A program made the position numbers and the translations under genes. A stretch of 64,000 bases of DNA from RGIG5299 sp045588575 (lineage in GTDB: Bacteria > Bacillota > Clostridia > Oscillospirales > RGIG5299). Of this stretch, positions 41,680-49,389 are shown piece by piece. Every line of letters begins with the position of its first letter. Within the stretch, counting starts at the first letter, position 1. The notes beneath the pieces are model-generated. The model had not been told where the DNA came from. It did not search any database and saw nothing but the letters and a program-made list of their open reading frames with translations. The stretch covers positions 62,001 through 126,000 of the forward strand of contig JAZNEJ010000008.1 of assembly GCA_045588575.1 (NCBI GenBank), written 5' to 3'.

Positions 41680-42423
41680 TTATTTTGAAATTTCCCACAT
41701 TATTATTGCGGCGGCAACCGATGCGTTAAGCGATTGCGCTCTGCCCTTCATGGGAATATAAACGGTTTTGTCGCAAAGTGAAACCAGCTTTTCCGAAAGA
41801 CCCTGCCCTTCGTTTCCTATTGCGATTATTGCATTTTCTTCAAACGAAATTTCCGAAAGCGAAACCGCCTTTTCGTCTAAAACGGTGGCGTAAAGCGCAA
41901 AATCTTTTTTAAGGGCTTTAAGCTCGTCGTAAGAAAGCTTCAAAACGGGCAAATAAAGGTTTGAGCCCATTGCGCCTCTCGTTGCCTTGGGAGAAAATTC
42001 GTCGGCGTTATTTCCCAAAAGCAAAACGCCCTTTAAGCCAACCGCATCGGCGGTTCTTATCATTGCGCCCAAATTTTTCGGGTCCTGTATATTTTCGCAA
42101 AGCACCCATCTTCCGCTTTTTATACTCTCGGTATATTCGGGCCTTTTTGCGAGCATACAAAGAGATTGCGGAGTTTTGGTATCGGTTATTTTTTCCATTA
42201 TAAAAGGAGGAACGAAATAAACGGTGTGGTTTTTTGCAATGAAATCGGTTTTTTCGGTTTTTTTGGAACAAAAAACGGCTACTGATGCCAAACCGTTTTT
42301 AATTGCGTCAAAAACAGGCTTTTCGCCTTCAACGAGCATAACGCCCTCTTCTTTGCCGTTTGCAAGCAATTTTTTTGCCGATTTAATTTTTTCGTTAGTT
42401 GCCGAGGTTATTTCAAAATACAA
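41680..42423 (-). CDS. SpoU/TrmH-family RNA 2'-O-methyltransferase
   Basis: 247 aa from a TTG start at 42423, which has AGAGGG at the right spacing. The longer frame to 42486 would overlap the promoter at 42458-42486. An N-terminal substrate-binding domain with EGEKPVFDAIKNG is followed by the SPOUT knot: LCENIQDPKNLGAMIRTADAVG, IAIGNEGQGLS and PMKGRAQSLNASVAAAI. Such enzymes methylate riboses in rRNA or tRNA using SAM; the site is unknown. Confidence 0.9.
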   Translation of the reverse strand: MYFEITSATNEKIKSAKKLLANGKEEGVMLVEGEKPVFDAIKNGLASVAVFCSKKTEKTDFIAKNHTVYFVPPFIMEKITDTKTPQSLCMLAKRPEYTESIKSGRWVLCENIQDPKNLGAMIRTADAVGLKGVLLLGNNADEFSPKATRGAMGSNLYLPVLKLSYDELKALKKDFALYATVLDEKAVSLSEISFEENAIIAIGNEGQGLSEKLVSLCDKTVYIPMKGRAQSLNASVAAAIIMWEISK

Positions 42424-42457
42424 CTTTTTCGCCCTCTTATATATGTTATTAAAAAAC

Positions 42458-42486
42458 ATTATATATGCATAAATAAAATATGTCAA
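42458..42486 (-). promoter_or_regulatory. Consensus promoter of the SpoU-dprA-topA unit
   Basis: On the - strand TTGACA (42486-42481), 17-base spacer, TATAAT (42463-42458). Confidence 0.92.
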
Positions 42487-42508
42487 GAAAAATTTTAAAA
42501 CAAAAAAG

Positions 42509-42536
42509 AAAAGACCAACTTAAAGTTGGTCTTTGA
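42509..42536 (-). terminator. Terminator of the infC-rpmI-rplT operon
   Basis: AAGACCAACT pairs with AGTTGGTCTT across a TAA loop; on the - strand it is followed by TTTTCTTTTTTG. Confidence 0.9.
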
Positions 42537-42542
42537 GCTTTT

Positions 42543-42896
42543 TTATTTTGCTGCCTTTGCTGCTTTAACAAGCTCTGCAAATGCTGCCTTGTCGTTTACT
42601 GCAAGGTCGGCGAGTATCTTTCTGTTTATGATAACGCCTGCATTTTTAAGGCCGTGAATGAAGGTGGAATAGTTCATGCCTTCAGCCTTTGCAGCTGCGG
42701 AAATTCTGGTAATCCAGAGAGAACGGAAATCTCTTTTCTTAAGACGTCTGCCGATATAAGCATAAACGAGCGATTTCATAACCGCTTCGTTTGCAGTTCT
42801 GAACTGCTTGCTCTTTGCGCCGTAGTAGCCTTTAGCTAATTTAAGAACCTTTTTTCTTCTTTTGCGGGTATTCATGCCGTATTTGATTCTTGCCAT
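42543..42896 (-). CDS. rplT: 50S ribosomal protein L20
   Basis: 117 aa, the standard length. MARIKYGMNTRKRRKKVLKLAKGYYGAKSKQFRTA is unmistakable. L20 is needed for early 50S assembly and represses its own operon in Bacillus. It is the last gene of infC-rpmI-rplT. An AGGAGG site lies just upstream. Confidence 0.98.
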   Translation of the reverse strand: MARIKYGMNTRKRRKKVLKLAKGYYGAKSKQFRTANEAVMKSLVYAYIGRRLKKRDFRSLWITRISAAAKAEGMNYSTFIHGLKNAGVIINRKILADLAVNDKAAFAELVKAAKAAK

Positions 42897-42923
42897 TATT
42901 ATAATCCTCCTGTTACGCTTCGC

Positions 42924-43121
42924 TTATTTGTAAGGGATAAGCAACTTGATGTTGCTCTCGTTTGTAGCATCTGCATATGCGCCACGACGTAAGTTTCTCT
43001 TACGCTTTGTGGTTTTGGAATTAAGGAGGTGACGCTTAAAAGCATGTGCTCTTTTTACTTTGCCTGATTTGGTAAGACTGAAGCGCTTTTTAGCGCCGCT
43101 GTGTGTTTTTAATTTTGCCAT
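42924..43121 (-). CDS. rpmI: 50S ribosomal protein L35
   Basis: 65 aa. MAKLKTHSGAKKRFSLTKSGKVKRAHAFKRH matches L35, a small basic protein of the large subunit. It lies between infC and rplT in the standard order, with a ribosome site GAGAGG. Confidence 0.98.
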   Translation of the reverse strand: MAKLKTHSGAKKRFSLTKSGKVKRAHAFKRHLLNSKTTKRKRNLRRGAYADATNESNIKLLIPYK

Positions 43122-43152
43122 TATGGTTTTTCTCCTCTCAAGTTTTTTCTAT

Positions 43153-43680
43153 TCAAGCCTTTTTGGAATCCGATTTGGGAGCAAGGAAAGCAATTGCGTT
43201 TCTGCCCTCGACCTTGGCGGGCTTTTCAACCACACCGAATTCGGAGCATTCGGAAAGGAAACGTTCAATAACTTCAACACCAAGCTCGGTGTGAGCCATT
43301 TCACGACCCTTAAATCTAACGGTTACCTTAACCTTATCGCCGCCCTTAAGGAACCTAAGTGCGTGATTTCTTTTTGTTTCGAAATCGTGAGTATCGATTT
43401 TAACCGAAAGCTGAACCTCTTTAATATCTACAACCTTTTGGTTCTTCTTTGCTTCTTTTTGCTTTTTAATTTGTTCAAAGCAGAACTTGCCGTAATCCAT
43501 TATTTTGCAAACGGGGGGAACGGCGTTGGGAGAGATAAGAACAAGGTCTAAGCCGGCTTCGTCGGCTTTCTCCAATGCATCGGCAATTTTTAAAATACCG
43601 AGCTGAGAGCCGTCGGCGCTTATTACTCTAACTTCTTTTTCTTTAATCTCTTCGTTGATTAAATGCTCTTTTTTATTGAT
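43153..43680 (-). CDS. infC: Translation initiation factor IF-3
   Basis: 175 aa. Homology starts at INKKEHLINEEIKEKEVRVI. There is no ATG, GTG or TTG near that point; GGAGGTG lies 7 bases before an ATC codon (43680-43678), so AUC is the likely start. infC is known for rare AUU/AUC/AUA starts that let IF-3 limit its own synthesis. Both domains are present (N-domain to about 80, C-domain with KVTVRFKGREMAHTELG). The longer open frame to 43800 crosses a leader terminator and is rejected. Confidence 0.95.
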   Translation of the reverse strand: MNKKEHLINEEIKEKEVRVISADGSQLGILKIADALEKADEAGLDLVLISPNAVPPVCKIMDYGKFCFEQIKKQKEAKKNQKVVDIKEVQLSVKIDTHDFETKRNHALRFLKGGDKVKVTVRFKGREMAHTELGVEVIERFLSECSEFGVVEKPAKVEGRNAIAFLAPKSDSKKA

Positions 43681-43828
43681 GGAAAAGCACCTCCGAAAAT
43701 AAAAAATCGTGCGAGAAATCCGCACGATACCGTTTTCCGAAGAAGACAATTCCCCTTCATTAACAAAAAACGATATTAACCCGGAGTGCATCACTCGCAA
43801 GGTGAGAAGCGGACTTCTGCTTTGTTGT
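43681..43828 (-). ncRNA. infC leader with attenuator (L20-leader-like)
   Basis: Between the promoter and infC is a 148-base leader. It ends with ATCGTGCG/CGCACGAT (43728-43721 with 43713-43706, - strand), a perfect stem followed by TTTTTTATTTT: an intrinsic terminator before the gene. This matches the transcription attenuation of infC-rpmI-rplT by L20 known in Bacillus. I did not fold the upstream antiterminator. Confidence 0.8.
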
Positions 43829-43834
43829 TCATAA

Positions 43835-43863
43835 ATTATAACACTCGTTTGTTATATTGTCAA
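43835..43863 (-). promoter_or_regulatory. Consensus promoter of infC-rpmI-rplT
   Basis: On the - strand TTGACA (43863-43858), 17-base spacer, TATAAT (43840-43835). Confidence 0.94.
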
Positions 43864-43902
43864 TAGATTTTTTAAAAAAATTCGAAAAACGGTTAAAAAG
43901 GT

Positions 43903-44688
43903 TTAGCCGAGAGCAACGTCTAAAATCATCATTAAAGTAAATCCCAAGGCAACGCCGATGGTGCCGATATTGCTGTGAGCACCGCTTTGCGATTCGGGAA
44001 TAAGCTCTTCAACCACAACGTAAATCATAGCGCCTGCGGCAAAAGAAAGAACGTAGGGAAGCACGGGAGTTATAAATGCGGTTAACAAAATGGTTATTGC
44101 CGCGCTGATGGGCTCAACTATACCCGATAACGCGCCGTAGGCAAAGGCTCGGCGTTTCGAAATGCCGTTAGCGACCAAGGGCATTGAAATTATTGCGCCC
44201 TCGGGGAAGTTTTGAATTGCAATGCCTATTGCCAAAGCAAAAGCCGATGCAACCGAAACAACGGAAACCTCGGTTAAAAGCCCTGCAAAAACAACGCCAA
44301 CTGCCATTCCCTCGGGAATGTTGTGAAGCGTTACCGCCATAACCAACATTGTGGATTTTTTAAGCTTTGCATTTTTACCCTCGGGAAGCTCCGAATTAAC
44401 GTGGAGGTGGGGAATTACGGTGTCTAAAACAAGTAAAAATCCCATTCCTGCAAGAAAACCGACTGCCGCAGGAAGAAAAGCAAAGGAGTTATAGCTTTCC
44501 GACATATTTATTGCGGGAATTATAAGCGACCAAACCGATGCGGCAATCATAACGCCCGATGCAAAGCCCAAAAGAGCCTTTTGCAAGCCTGACGACATAT
44601 CTTTTTTAAGAAGAAAAACCAACGAAGCGCCTAAAACCGTTCCTATAAACGGAATTAAAAGGCCCAAAATCGTTTCAAAAATATTCAT
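43903..44688 (-). CDS. ZIP-family metal transporter
   Basis: 261 aa, eight predicted membrane helices. The metal-binding helices carry HNIPEGMAVGV and NFPEGAIISMPL, the ZIP signature in helices IV and V. ZIP proteins move Zn2+, Fe2+ or Mn2+ into the cytosol; GufA/ZupT-like members are broad. A GATAATCAT site at 44722-44730 resembles the Fur-type box found before perR. The transported metal cannot be told. Confidence 0.9.
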   Translation of the reverse strand: MNIFETILGLLIPFIGTVLGASLVFLLKKDMSSGLQKALLGFASGVMIAASVWSLIIPAINMSESYNSFAFLPAAVGFLAGMGFLLVLDTVIPHLHVNSELPEGKNAKLKKSTMLVMAVTLHNIPEGMAVGVVFAGLLTEVSVVSVASAFALAIGIAIQNFPEGAIISMPLVANGISKRRAFAYGALSGIVEPISAAITILLTAFITPVLPYVLSFAAGAMIYVVVEELIPESQSGAHSNIGTIGVALGFTLMMILDVALG

Positions 44689-44721
44689 TAAACCAAATCC
44701 TTTCAGTAAACCGCAGCTTAC

Positions 44722-44736
44722 CGATAATCATATTAT
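44722..44736 (-). promoter_or_regulatory. Imperfect Fur-family box upstream of the ZIP transporter
   Basis: GATAATCATATTATG shares GATAATCAT with the perfect palindrome before perR, but the right half is shifted by one base. It lies about 35 bases before the start codon. Confidence 0.35.
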
Positions 44737-44742
44737 GCAAAA

Positions 44743-44782
44743 AAGGTTTGTTTTGCCAAAAAGCAAAGCAAACCTTAAAAAA
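44743..44782 (-). terminator. Terminator after the lipid kinase gene
   Basis: AAGGTTTGTTTTGC (44743-44756) pairs with GCAAAGCAAACCTT (44763-44776) with one wobble; on the - strand it is followed by TTTTTTGC. Confidence 0.87.
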
Positions 44783-45652
44783 TCAATAATGAATTTTTAT
44801 TCCGCCGGGAATAACTTTAATTTCGGCGTGCTCAAGGTTTACTATTTCTCCGTCTATGTTGAATTTTACGCCCTTATTTTCAATAACAACCTGCTTTGCG
44901 GTAAGATAGCTCGTTTCGGGAAATTCCAAAATTTTGCCGCCGAGAAGCCCCGCCAATTTTCCGAACATTTTAGGCACGGTGGGAACGGGACGCATAAAAA
45001 CAACGTCGAGCAAACCGTCGTTTGCCTTTGCCTTGGGGGCAATTTTAATGCCGCCGCCGTAATAGCTTCCGTTGGTAACCGCAACAACCAAGGCCTCGCC
45101 GTCGTAAACCTCTTTGCCGTCGGCAATTATTTTAAGAGGAGTGGATTTAAAGCGAAATGCAGTTTGAATTACACCGTAAAGATAGGGCAAAAGACCTCTT
45201 ACGTATTTTTTTGCTTTAAGAGCATATTCCAAAACTGAAATATCGAAGCCTGCACCGCAAGCGTTTAAGAACATTTGACCGTTAACCGAGCAAACGTCTG
45301 CCTCACGGGGAGTGTGCTCGAAATAAAAATCAAGAGCTTCCAAAGGCTTTGAGGGAATTCCGAGCGATTTTATAAAATCGTTACCCGTTCCCGCAGGGAT
45401 AATTCCGAGCGATGCGTTGGAATCTTTAAGGCCGCAAACGACCTCGTAAGACGTTCCGTCTCCGCCTATTGAGATAATTTCAGTCGCGCCGTCTTTAACA
45501 AGCGAGGAAACTATTTCGGTTGCGTGGCCCGCATATTCGGTGTAAAAAATTTTGAAAGGAATGTTTTTCTTTTCAATTTCTTTAACTATTTTCTTTGAAA
45601 TTTTTAAAGCTCTGCCGCTTCCTGCGGTGGGATTAACTACAATGTTAAGCAT
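44783..45652 (-). CDS. Diacylglycerol/lipid kinase family protein (YegS/BmrU-like)
   Basis: 289 aa. VNPTAGSGRA (about 6-15), GGDGTSYEVVCGL (about 63-75) and PAGTGNDFIKSL (about 88-99) are the nucleotide-binding motifs of the DAGK catalytic domain. A beta-rich C-terminal domain follows. The family phosphorylates lipids such as diacylglycerol; Gram-positive DgkB recycles diacylglycerol from teichoic acid synthesis. The substrate is not certain from sequence. A TTGACA/TATAAT promoter drives it. Confidence 0.88.
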   Translation of the reverse strand: MLNIVVNPTAGSGRALKISKKIVKEIEKKNIPFKIFYTEYAGHATEIVSSLVKDGATEIISIGGDGTSYEVVCGLKDSNASLGIIPAGTGNDFIKSLGIPSKPLEALDFYFEHTPREADVCSVNGQMFLNACGAGFDISVLEYALKAKKYVRGLLPYLYGVIQTAFRFKSTPLKIIADGKEVYDGEALVVAVTNGSYYGGGIKIAPKAKANDGLLDVVFMRPVPTVPKMFGKLAGLLGGKILEFPETSYLTAKQVVIENKGVKFNIDGEIVNLEHAEIKVIPGGIKIHY

Positions 45653-45684
45653 TTTTCATTCCGCCGTTTCAAAAAACTATAATT

Positions 45685-45714
45685 ATTATAGTGGAAAAAG
45701 GCGTATAATGTCAA
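45685..45714 (-). promoter_or_regulatory. Promoter of the lipid kinase gene
   Basis: On the - strand TTGACA (45714-45709), 18-base spacer, TATAAT (45690-45685). Confidence 0.82.
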
Positions 45715-45798
45715 TAAAAAACGAAAAAAAGAGTTAAAATAGCAAAAACGAGCCGAGTTGAATAAAAATAAAAGAGAGCTAACGGAAAGGGTGATGTT

Positions 45799-46815
45799 AT
45801 GAAAATCGCAGTTATTGCGGGCGGAATTTCAAACGAGAGAAACGTTTCGCTCGTTTCGGGAGCAATGGTTGCAAACGCTCTTTCAAAAGAGGGTTTTGAG
45901 GTTTTGCTCGTCGATTTGGTTGAGGGCGTCGGCAAAAATTTTTGCTTTAATCCGCCTTACAAGGCAAATTACGAAATTACGGAAATAAAGAAAAAGGTGA
46001 ATTTAAAGGCGTTAAAAAAGAAATATAAAAACCGATTTGTAGGAAAAAACATAAAGGAGCTTTTTGAAAAAAGCGACGCCGTATTTTTTGCGCTTCACGG
46101 CGGAATTGGCGAAAACGGCATAATGAAAGCTTTTGCCGAATGCATTGGCGCAAAAACGGTGGGAAACAGCTCGAAATCAGAGCTTCTTTCAAGCGATAAG
46201 CATTTATCGAAACTTATTTTCAAAGAGTCGGGCATTAAAACGCCCGACTGGATTACTCTGAAAAAAGACGCCGATATTCCCAAAGAGATAAATTTCCCCG
46301 TTTTTGTAAAGCCTTGTTCAAGCGGTTCAAGCGTGGGAATATCGCTTGCAAGAAACGAAGCGGAATTTAAAAAAGCTTTAAGAAAAGCGTTTAAAGAGGA
46401 AGACACCGCCTTAATTGAAGAAAAAATTGAAGGCAGAGAATTTTCGGTTGGAGTTTTATTGAACGAAGCGCTTCCTCCGATTGAAATTAAACCCAAAAAT
46501 GGCTTTTACGATTATAAAAACAAATATGAAAAAGGGAAAACCGAAGAAATTTGTCCGGCATACATAACGAAAGAGCTTGAAAAAGAGTTAAAAGCCGCCG
46601 CTTTAAAGGCGCACCGCTGTTTAGGCCTTACCGATATTTCACGCTCCGACTTTATAGTAACCGAGCAAAACGAAATATACTGTCTTGAAACCAACGCCAT
46701 GCCCGGAATGACTCCTCTTTCGCTTTTTCCACAGGAAGCTAAGGCAATGGGTATAAGCTACGGAGAGGTTTGCAAGCGACTTGTTAAATCGGCGCTGAAA
46801 AAACAAACCGATTAA
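45799..46815 (+). CDS. ddl: D-alanine-D-alanine ligase
   Basis: 338 aa, ATP-grasp. ALHGGIGENG (about 97-106), VKPCSSGSSVGIS (about 172-184), FYDYKNKYEKG and LETNAMPGMTPLSLFP (near 292-307) are the family motifs. The FYDYKNKY loop is the D-Ala-D-Ala type, not the D-Ala-D-Lac type. It makes the dipeptide end of the peptidoglycan stem. The frame is single and complete. The common neighbour murF is not here. Confidence 0.94.
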   Translation: MKIAVIAGGISNERNVSLVSGAMVANALSKEGFEVLLVDLVEGVGKNFCFNPPYKANYEITEIKKKVNLKALKKKYKNRFVGKNIKELFEKSDAVFFALHGGIGENGIMKAFAECIGAKTVGNSSKSELLSSDKHLSKLIFKESGIKTPDWITLKKDADIPKEINFPVFVKPCSSGSSVGISLARNEAEFKKALRKAFKEEDTALIEEKIEGREFSVGVLLNEALPPIEIKPKNGFYDYKNKYEKGKTEEICPAYITKELEKELKAAALKAHRCLGLTDISRSDFIVTEQNEIYCLETNAMPGMTPLSLFPQEAKAMGISYGEVCKRLVKSALKKQTD

Positions 46816-46866
46816 AGTATTTTTTAATCATTTTTTGCCATACTAACGTTAAAAGGGGCAAAAGAT

Positions 46867-47250
46867 ATGAAAAAAGATACTAAAAACAAAATTTTGGTGG
46901 CAATATCGGGACTGTTTACGGGGCTGATAAACGGATTTTTCGGTATGGGCGGCGGAATGGTTGCCGTGCCCGTGCTTGAAAACACACCCGATGAAAAAGG
47001 TGAAAAGCTGAAAACCGACGTCGCTCACGCCACCTCGGTTTTTGCGGTAATGTTTCTTTCCGCCGTTTCGCTCGGATTTTATTTATTTAACGGCAAGGTT
47101 GATTTTGGTAACGCCTTACCTTATATTATAAGCGGCGCTCTCGGTGCGCCTATCGGGGCTTTTTTTCTAAAAAAAATCGACCCCGTATGGCTTAAAAGAA
47201 TTTTCGGAGCAGTTATTATTTTTGCGGCAATAAGAATGTTTATGAGGTAA
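46867..47250 (+). CDS. TauE/SafE-family permease, first half-size gene
   Basis: 127 aa with about four membrane helices. GLINGFFGMGGGMVAVPVL near residue 17 is the TauE/SafE repeat signature. Full-length family members (about 250 aa) contain two such repeats; here each repeat is its own gene. The next gene starts 7 bases on. The family exports sulfite, sulfoacetate or related anions; the substrate is unknown. Confidence 0.85.
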   Translation: MKKDTKNKILVAISGLFTGLINGFFGMGGGMVAVPVLENTPDEKGEKLKTDVAHATSVFAVMFLSAVSLGFYLFNGKVDFGNALPYIISGALGAPIGAFFLKKIDPVWLKRIFGAVIIFAAIRMFMR

Positions 47251-47256
47251 AAAGCG

Positions 47257-47628
47257 GTGGAAATTTTAAAATATCTTGCGGGATTTCTCTCAGGCATTGC
47301 CGCTTCAATGGGACTCGGCGGCGGCTCAATCTTAATAATTTATCTCACTGCCTTTGCAAAAACGGCACCAAGTGAAGCGGCAATTACAAATCTTTTATTT
47401 TTCATACCCACGGCGATAATTGCGGTAATTCTTAATGCAAAAAACAAAAAGATAAACTTTAAAGTGGGCATAATGCTCACGCTCGGCGGTGTTTTGGGAG
47501 CACTAATCGGGGCGTTTTTGGCATCGGTTATAGGCGAAAGCGATATTATGTATAAAATTTTCGCAGGCCTTTTGCTTATTATGGGAATTAAAGATTTATT
47601 TTTCACAAAAAAGAAAGCATCCGAATAA
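47257..47628 (+). CDS. TauE/SafE-family permease, second half-size gene
   Basis: 123 aa from a GTG start, GAGG 9 bases upstream. GIAASMGLGGGSILIIYL near residue 13 is the second copy of the repeat. It has four hydrophobic segments. There is a true stop (TAA) and a ribosome site between the two halves, so this looks like a natural split rather than a sequencing frameshift. The pair presumably assembles as a heterodimer. Confidence 0.85.
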   Translation: MEILKYLAGFLSGIAASMGLGGGSILIIYLTAFAKTAPSEAAITNLLFFIPTAIIAVILNAKNKKINFKVGIMLTLGGVLGALIGAFLASVIGESDIMYKIFAGLLLIMGIKDLFFTKKKASE

Positions 47629-47648
47629 TTCGGATGCTTATTTTATTC
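47615..47648. terminator. Terminator between TauE/SafE and RNHCP genes
   Basis: AAGCATCCGAA (47615-47625) pairs with TTCGGATGCTT (47629-47639). The TauE/SafE stop codon TAA is the loop. Confidence 0.9.
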
Positions 47649-48053
47649 ATTCATTGTTTTTTCGGCATTTTTAAGCTTTTCTTTTGAAAAGCGACTGCTC
47701 GAAAAAGGCTTGAGCGCAAGCGATAAAAGCTTCATTGGATTATCGTCGGCGGCAATGCGGTTTGAGCAAAGCTTTCCGCAGACTTTACAGCGGTGAATAA
47801 TCGCCCACTCGTTATTTTTTCTAACCCAAACAGAAACCGGCTCCATAACGCCGTGGCAATTCGATGCTCGGTCGCCGGGGGTGTTATCCAAATGCACGCT
47901 TGAAAGACAGTAGGGACAGTGGTTTCGGTGGTCGGTTCCCGCCGCCTCCGGCGTTACCGTTTTGCCGCAAACCTTGCAAACAAACGGGTCTAAACAGGCG
48001 TGATTTTTAAAATAGTTTTTCTTATAAAGACGCTGCTTATTTTCTCTATTCAT
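47643..48053 (-). CDS. RNHCP-domain zinc protein
   Basis: 136 aa. The domain is named for RNHCP, seen here as DHRNHCPYCLSSVHLD (about 41-56), followed by PGDRASNCHGVMEPVSVW and HRCKVCGKLCSNRIAADDNP. Five or more Cys pairs and His residues predict a multi-zinc fold. The function of the family is unknown. It overlaps by 8 bp a shorter, diverged paralogue, so the two are likely made together. Confidence 0.87.
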   Translation of the reverse strand: MNRENKQRLYKKNYFKNHACLDPFVCKVCGKTVTPEAAGTDHRNHCPYCLSSVHLDNTPGDRASNCHGVMEPVSVWVRKNNEWAIIHRCKVCGKLCSNRIAADDNPMKLLSLALKPFSSSRFSKEKLKNAEKTMNE

Positions 48054-48405
48054 TATAATACCCCCTTAAAGAGCCGATACAGCCCGCCATATCGTTAAGC
48101 TCCTCGAGCTTTTCAATGGGAAAAGGAGGGTTTGCAAGAGGACGCGATGCAATTGAAAGAAGCTTTAACGGATTATCAAGCTCGTGCGTAGGCTCGCTTA
48201 TAAGCTCGTTACACAGGCTGCATTTTTTAATAATCTCCCAGCTGTCGTCATCGTTAATTAAAACGGCAATAGCCTGAAGAGTGCCGCCGCATTCATAGCC
48301 CTCGCTGTCTTGCTCGTGAATTGAGGCTAAACAGTTTGTGCAGTGGCAAACGTTTTCGTTTAACTCCTTGCCGCAGCTTCGGCAGATTTTTTTGTTTTGC
48401 TCCAT
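48046..48405 (-). CDS. Diverged RNHCP paralogue
   Basis: 119 aa. It aligns with its neighbour: CRSCGKELNENVCHCTNCLASIHEQD, GTLQAIAVLINDDDSWEIIKKCSLCNEL and DNPLKLLSIASRPLANPPFP. The RNHCP, PGDR and HRC core words are changed (NVCHC, EGYEC, KKC), but the paired cysteines remain. It probably kept the zinc fold and lost the family-specific site. I know no function. Confidence 0.75.
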   Translation of the reverse strand: MEQNKKICRSCGKELNENVCHCTNCLASIHEQDSEGYECGGTLQAIAVLINDDDSWEIIKKCSLCNELISEPTHELDNPLKLLSIASRPLANPPFPIEKLEELNDMAGCIGSLRGYYNE

Positions 48406-48472
48406 AACGTCCTCCGTAAATATACTGTTGGTATTATTTTACCATAAAAGCTCGGCTATTTCAACGAAAAGA

Positions 48473-48501
48473 TTGAAAAACAAAAAGCATTATGATATAC
48501 T
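48473..48501 (+). promoter_or_regulatory. Extended -10 promoter of smpB
   Basis: TTGAAA (48473-48478), 17-base spacer, TATACT (48496-48501), with TG at 48493-48494. Confidence 0.75.
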
Positions 48502-48555
48502 TAATAATATAATGTGAATAATATATAACACAGTTTGGTTTAAGAGGCAGTTTTT

Positions 48556-49026
48556 ATGGCGGAAAAAGAAGCGAGAAAAATAATAAGCGAAAACAGAAAA
48601 GCCTATCACGAATATTTCGTGCTCGAAAAATACGAGGCGGGAATTGAGCTTTTCGGCACCGAGGTTAAATCGGTCAGACTCGGCAAGGTCAACTTCAAGG
48701 AGTGCTACGCCGATATAGACGCAGGTGAAATTTTCATTTTGGGAATGCACATCTCGCCCTATGAAAAAGGAAATATATTTAATAAAGACCCGTTAAGACC
48801 GAAAAAGCTTTTAATGCACAAAAGAGAAATTATGAAGCTTTACGGTCAGACAAAGCAGGAAGGATTAACCTTAATTCCTCTTTCGCTTTATTTTAAAAAC
48901 GGAAAAATCAAGGTTGAGCTTGGTCTTTGCAAGGGTAAAAAGCTTTACGATAAGCGCGAAGCTGCCGCAAAAAGAGATGCTCAGCGTGAAATTGAAAAAA
49001 CGATTAAGGAACAAAACAGATATTAA
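48556..49026 (+). CDS. smpB: SsrA (tmRNA)-binding protein SmpB
   Basis: 156 aa, typical length. ENRKAYHEYFVLEKYEAGIELFGTEVKS and ISPYEKGNIFNKDPLRPKKLL are the tmRNA-binding OB fold; the basic C-terminal tail KKLYDKREAAAKRDAQREI enters the decoding site. SmpB with tmRNA rescues stalled ribosomes. No ssrA gene follows within the window. A terminator comes immediately after. Confidence 0.97.
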   Translation: MAEKEARKIISENRKAYHEYFVLEKYEAGIELFGTEVKSVRLGKVNFKECYADIDAGEIFILGMHISPYEKGNIFNKDPLRPKKLLMHKREIMKLYGQTKQEGLTLIPLSLYFKNGKIKVELGLCKGKKLYDKREAAAKRDAQREIEKTIKEQNRY

Positions 49027-49027
49027 A

Positions 49028-49066
49028 AAAAGACACTTTCATTTTTTGAAAGTGTCTTTAATTTTT
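49028..49066. terminator. Terminator between smpB and the BFD-like gene
   Basis: AAAGACACTTTC pairs with GAAAGTGTCTTT across ATTTTTT, with flanking T- and A-runs. Confidence 0.9.
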
Positions 49067-49069
49067 AGG

Positions 49070-49273
49070 TCAGCCGCTTATAAGGGTTGAAATAATATCC
49101 ATAATTTTATCGTGGCAGCCGCCGCAACCGGTTGAGCAGTGAGTGAGCTCCTGAACGTGCTTGAATTCGGTTTCAACGTCTTCAAAACGGGCGTGGTCGT
49201 GAAGAGCCTTGTCAATATCGTTTAAAGATACCTGCATACAGTTGCAAATTATTTCATTTTCGGTGTAAGTCAT
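49070..49273 (-). CDS. BFD-like [2Fe-2S]-binding protein
   Basis: 67 aa. Cysteines are arranged CNC (10, 12) and HCSTGCGGC (45-53), the BFD/Fer2_BFD pattern that holds a [2Fe-2S] cluster. In Proteobacteria bacterioferritin-associated ferredoxin releases iron from ferritin; in Clostridia the partner is unknown. It stands alone between two terminators. It may pair with iron-dependent proteins such as the nearby rubrerythrin, an inference only. Confidence 0.82.
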   Translation of the reverse strand: MTYTENEIICNCMQVSLNDIDKALHDHARFEDVETEFKHVQELTHCSTGCGGCHDKIMDIISTLISG

Positions 49274-49349
49274 AAAAATACCTTCTTATAATTTTTTTAT
49301 TTATCTTATTATATCACATATAAAAAAAGGTTTCAAGAAAAATTATAAA

Positions 49350-49378
49350 AAGGACTTGAGATTTCTCAAGCCCTTTTA
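49350..49378 (-). terminator. Terminator after the PepSY lipoprotein
   Basis: AAGGACTTGAG pairs with CTCAAGCCCTT across ATTT with one A.C mismatch; T-rich on the - strand (TTTTTATAATTTTTC). Confidence 0.75.
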
Positions 49379-49389
49379 TCAGGCTTAAA

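Noticed and set aside
43681..43800. N-terminal extension of IF-3 from an ATG at 43800
   Set aside because: It crosses the leader terminator and has no homology to IF-3; the ATC with GGAGGTG is better.
44735..45238. 167-aa + strand open frame
   Set aside because: It is antisense to the lipid kinase gene, begins in its terminator and has no recognisable domain.
46867..47628. Frameshifted TauE/SafE pseudogene
   Set aside because: The second half has its own GTG start and a well-placed GAGG site; both halves keep the family motif.
49027..49069. tmRNA gene next to smpB
   Set aside because: Only a terminator hairpin lies here; no tRNA-like ends or tag frame.
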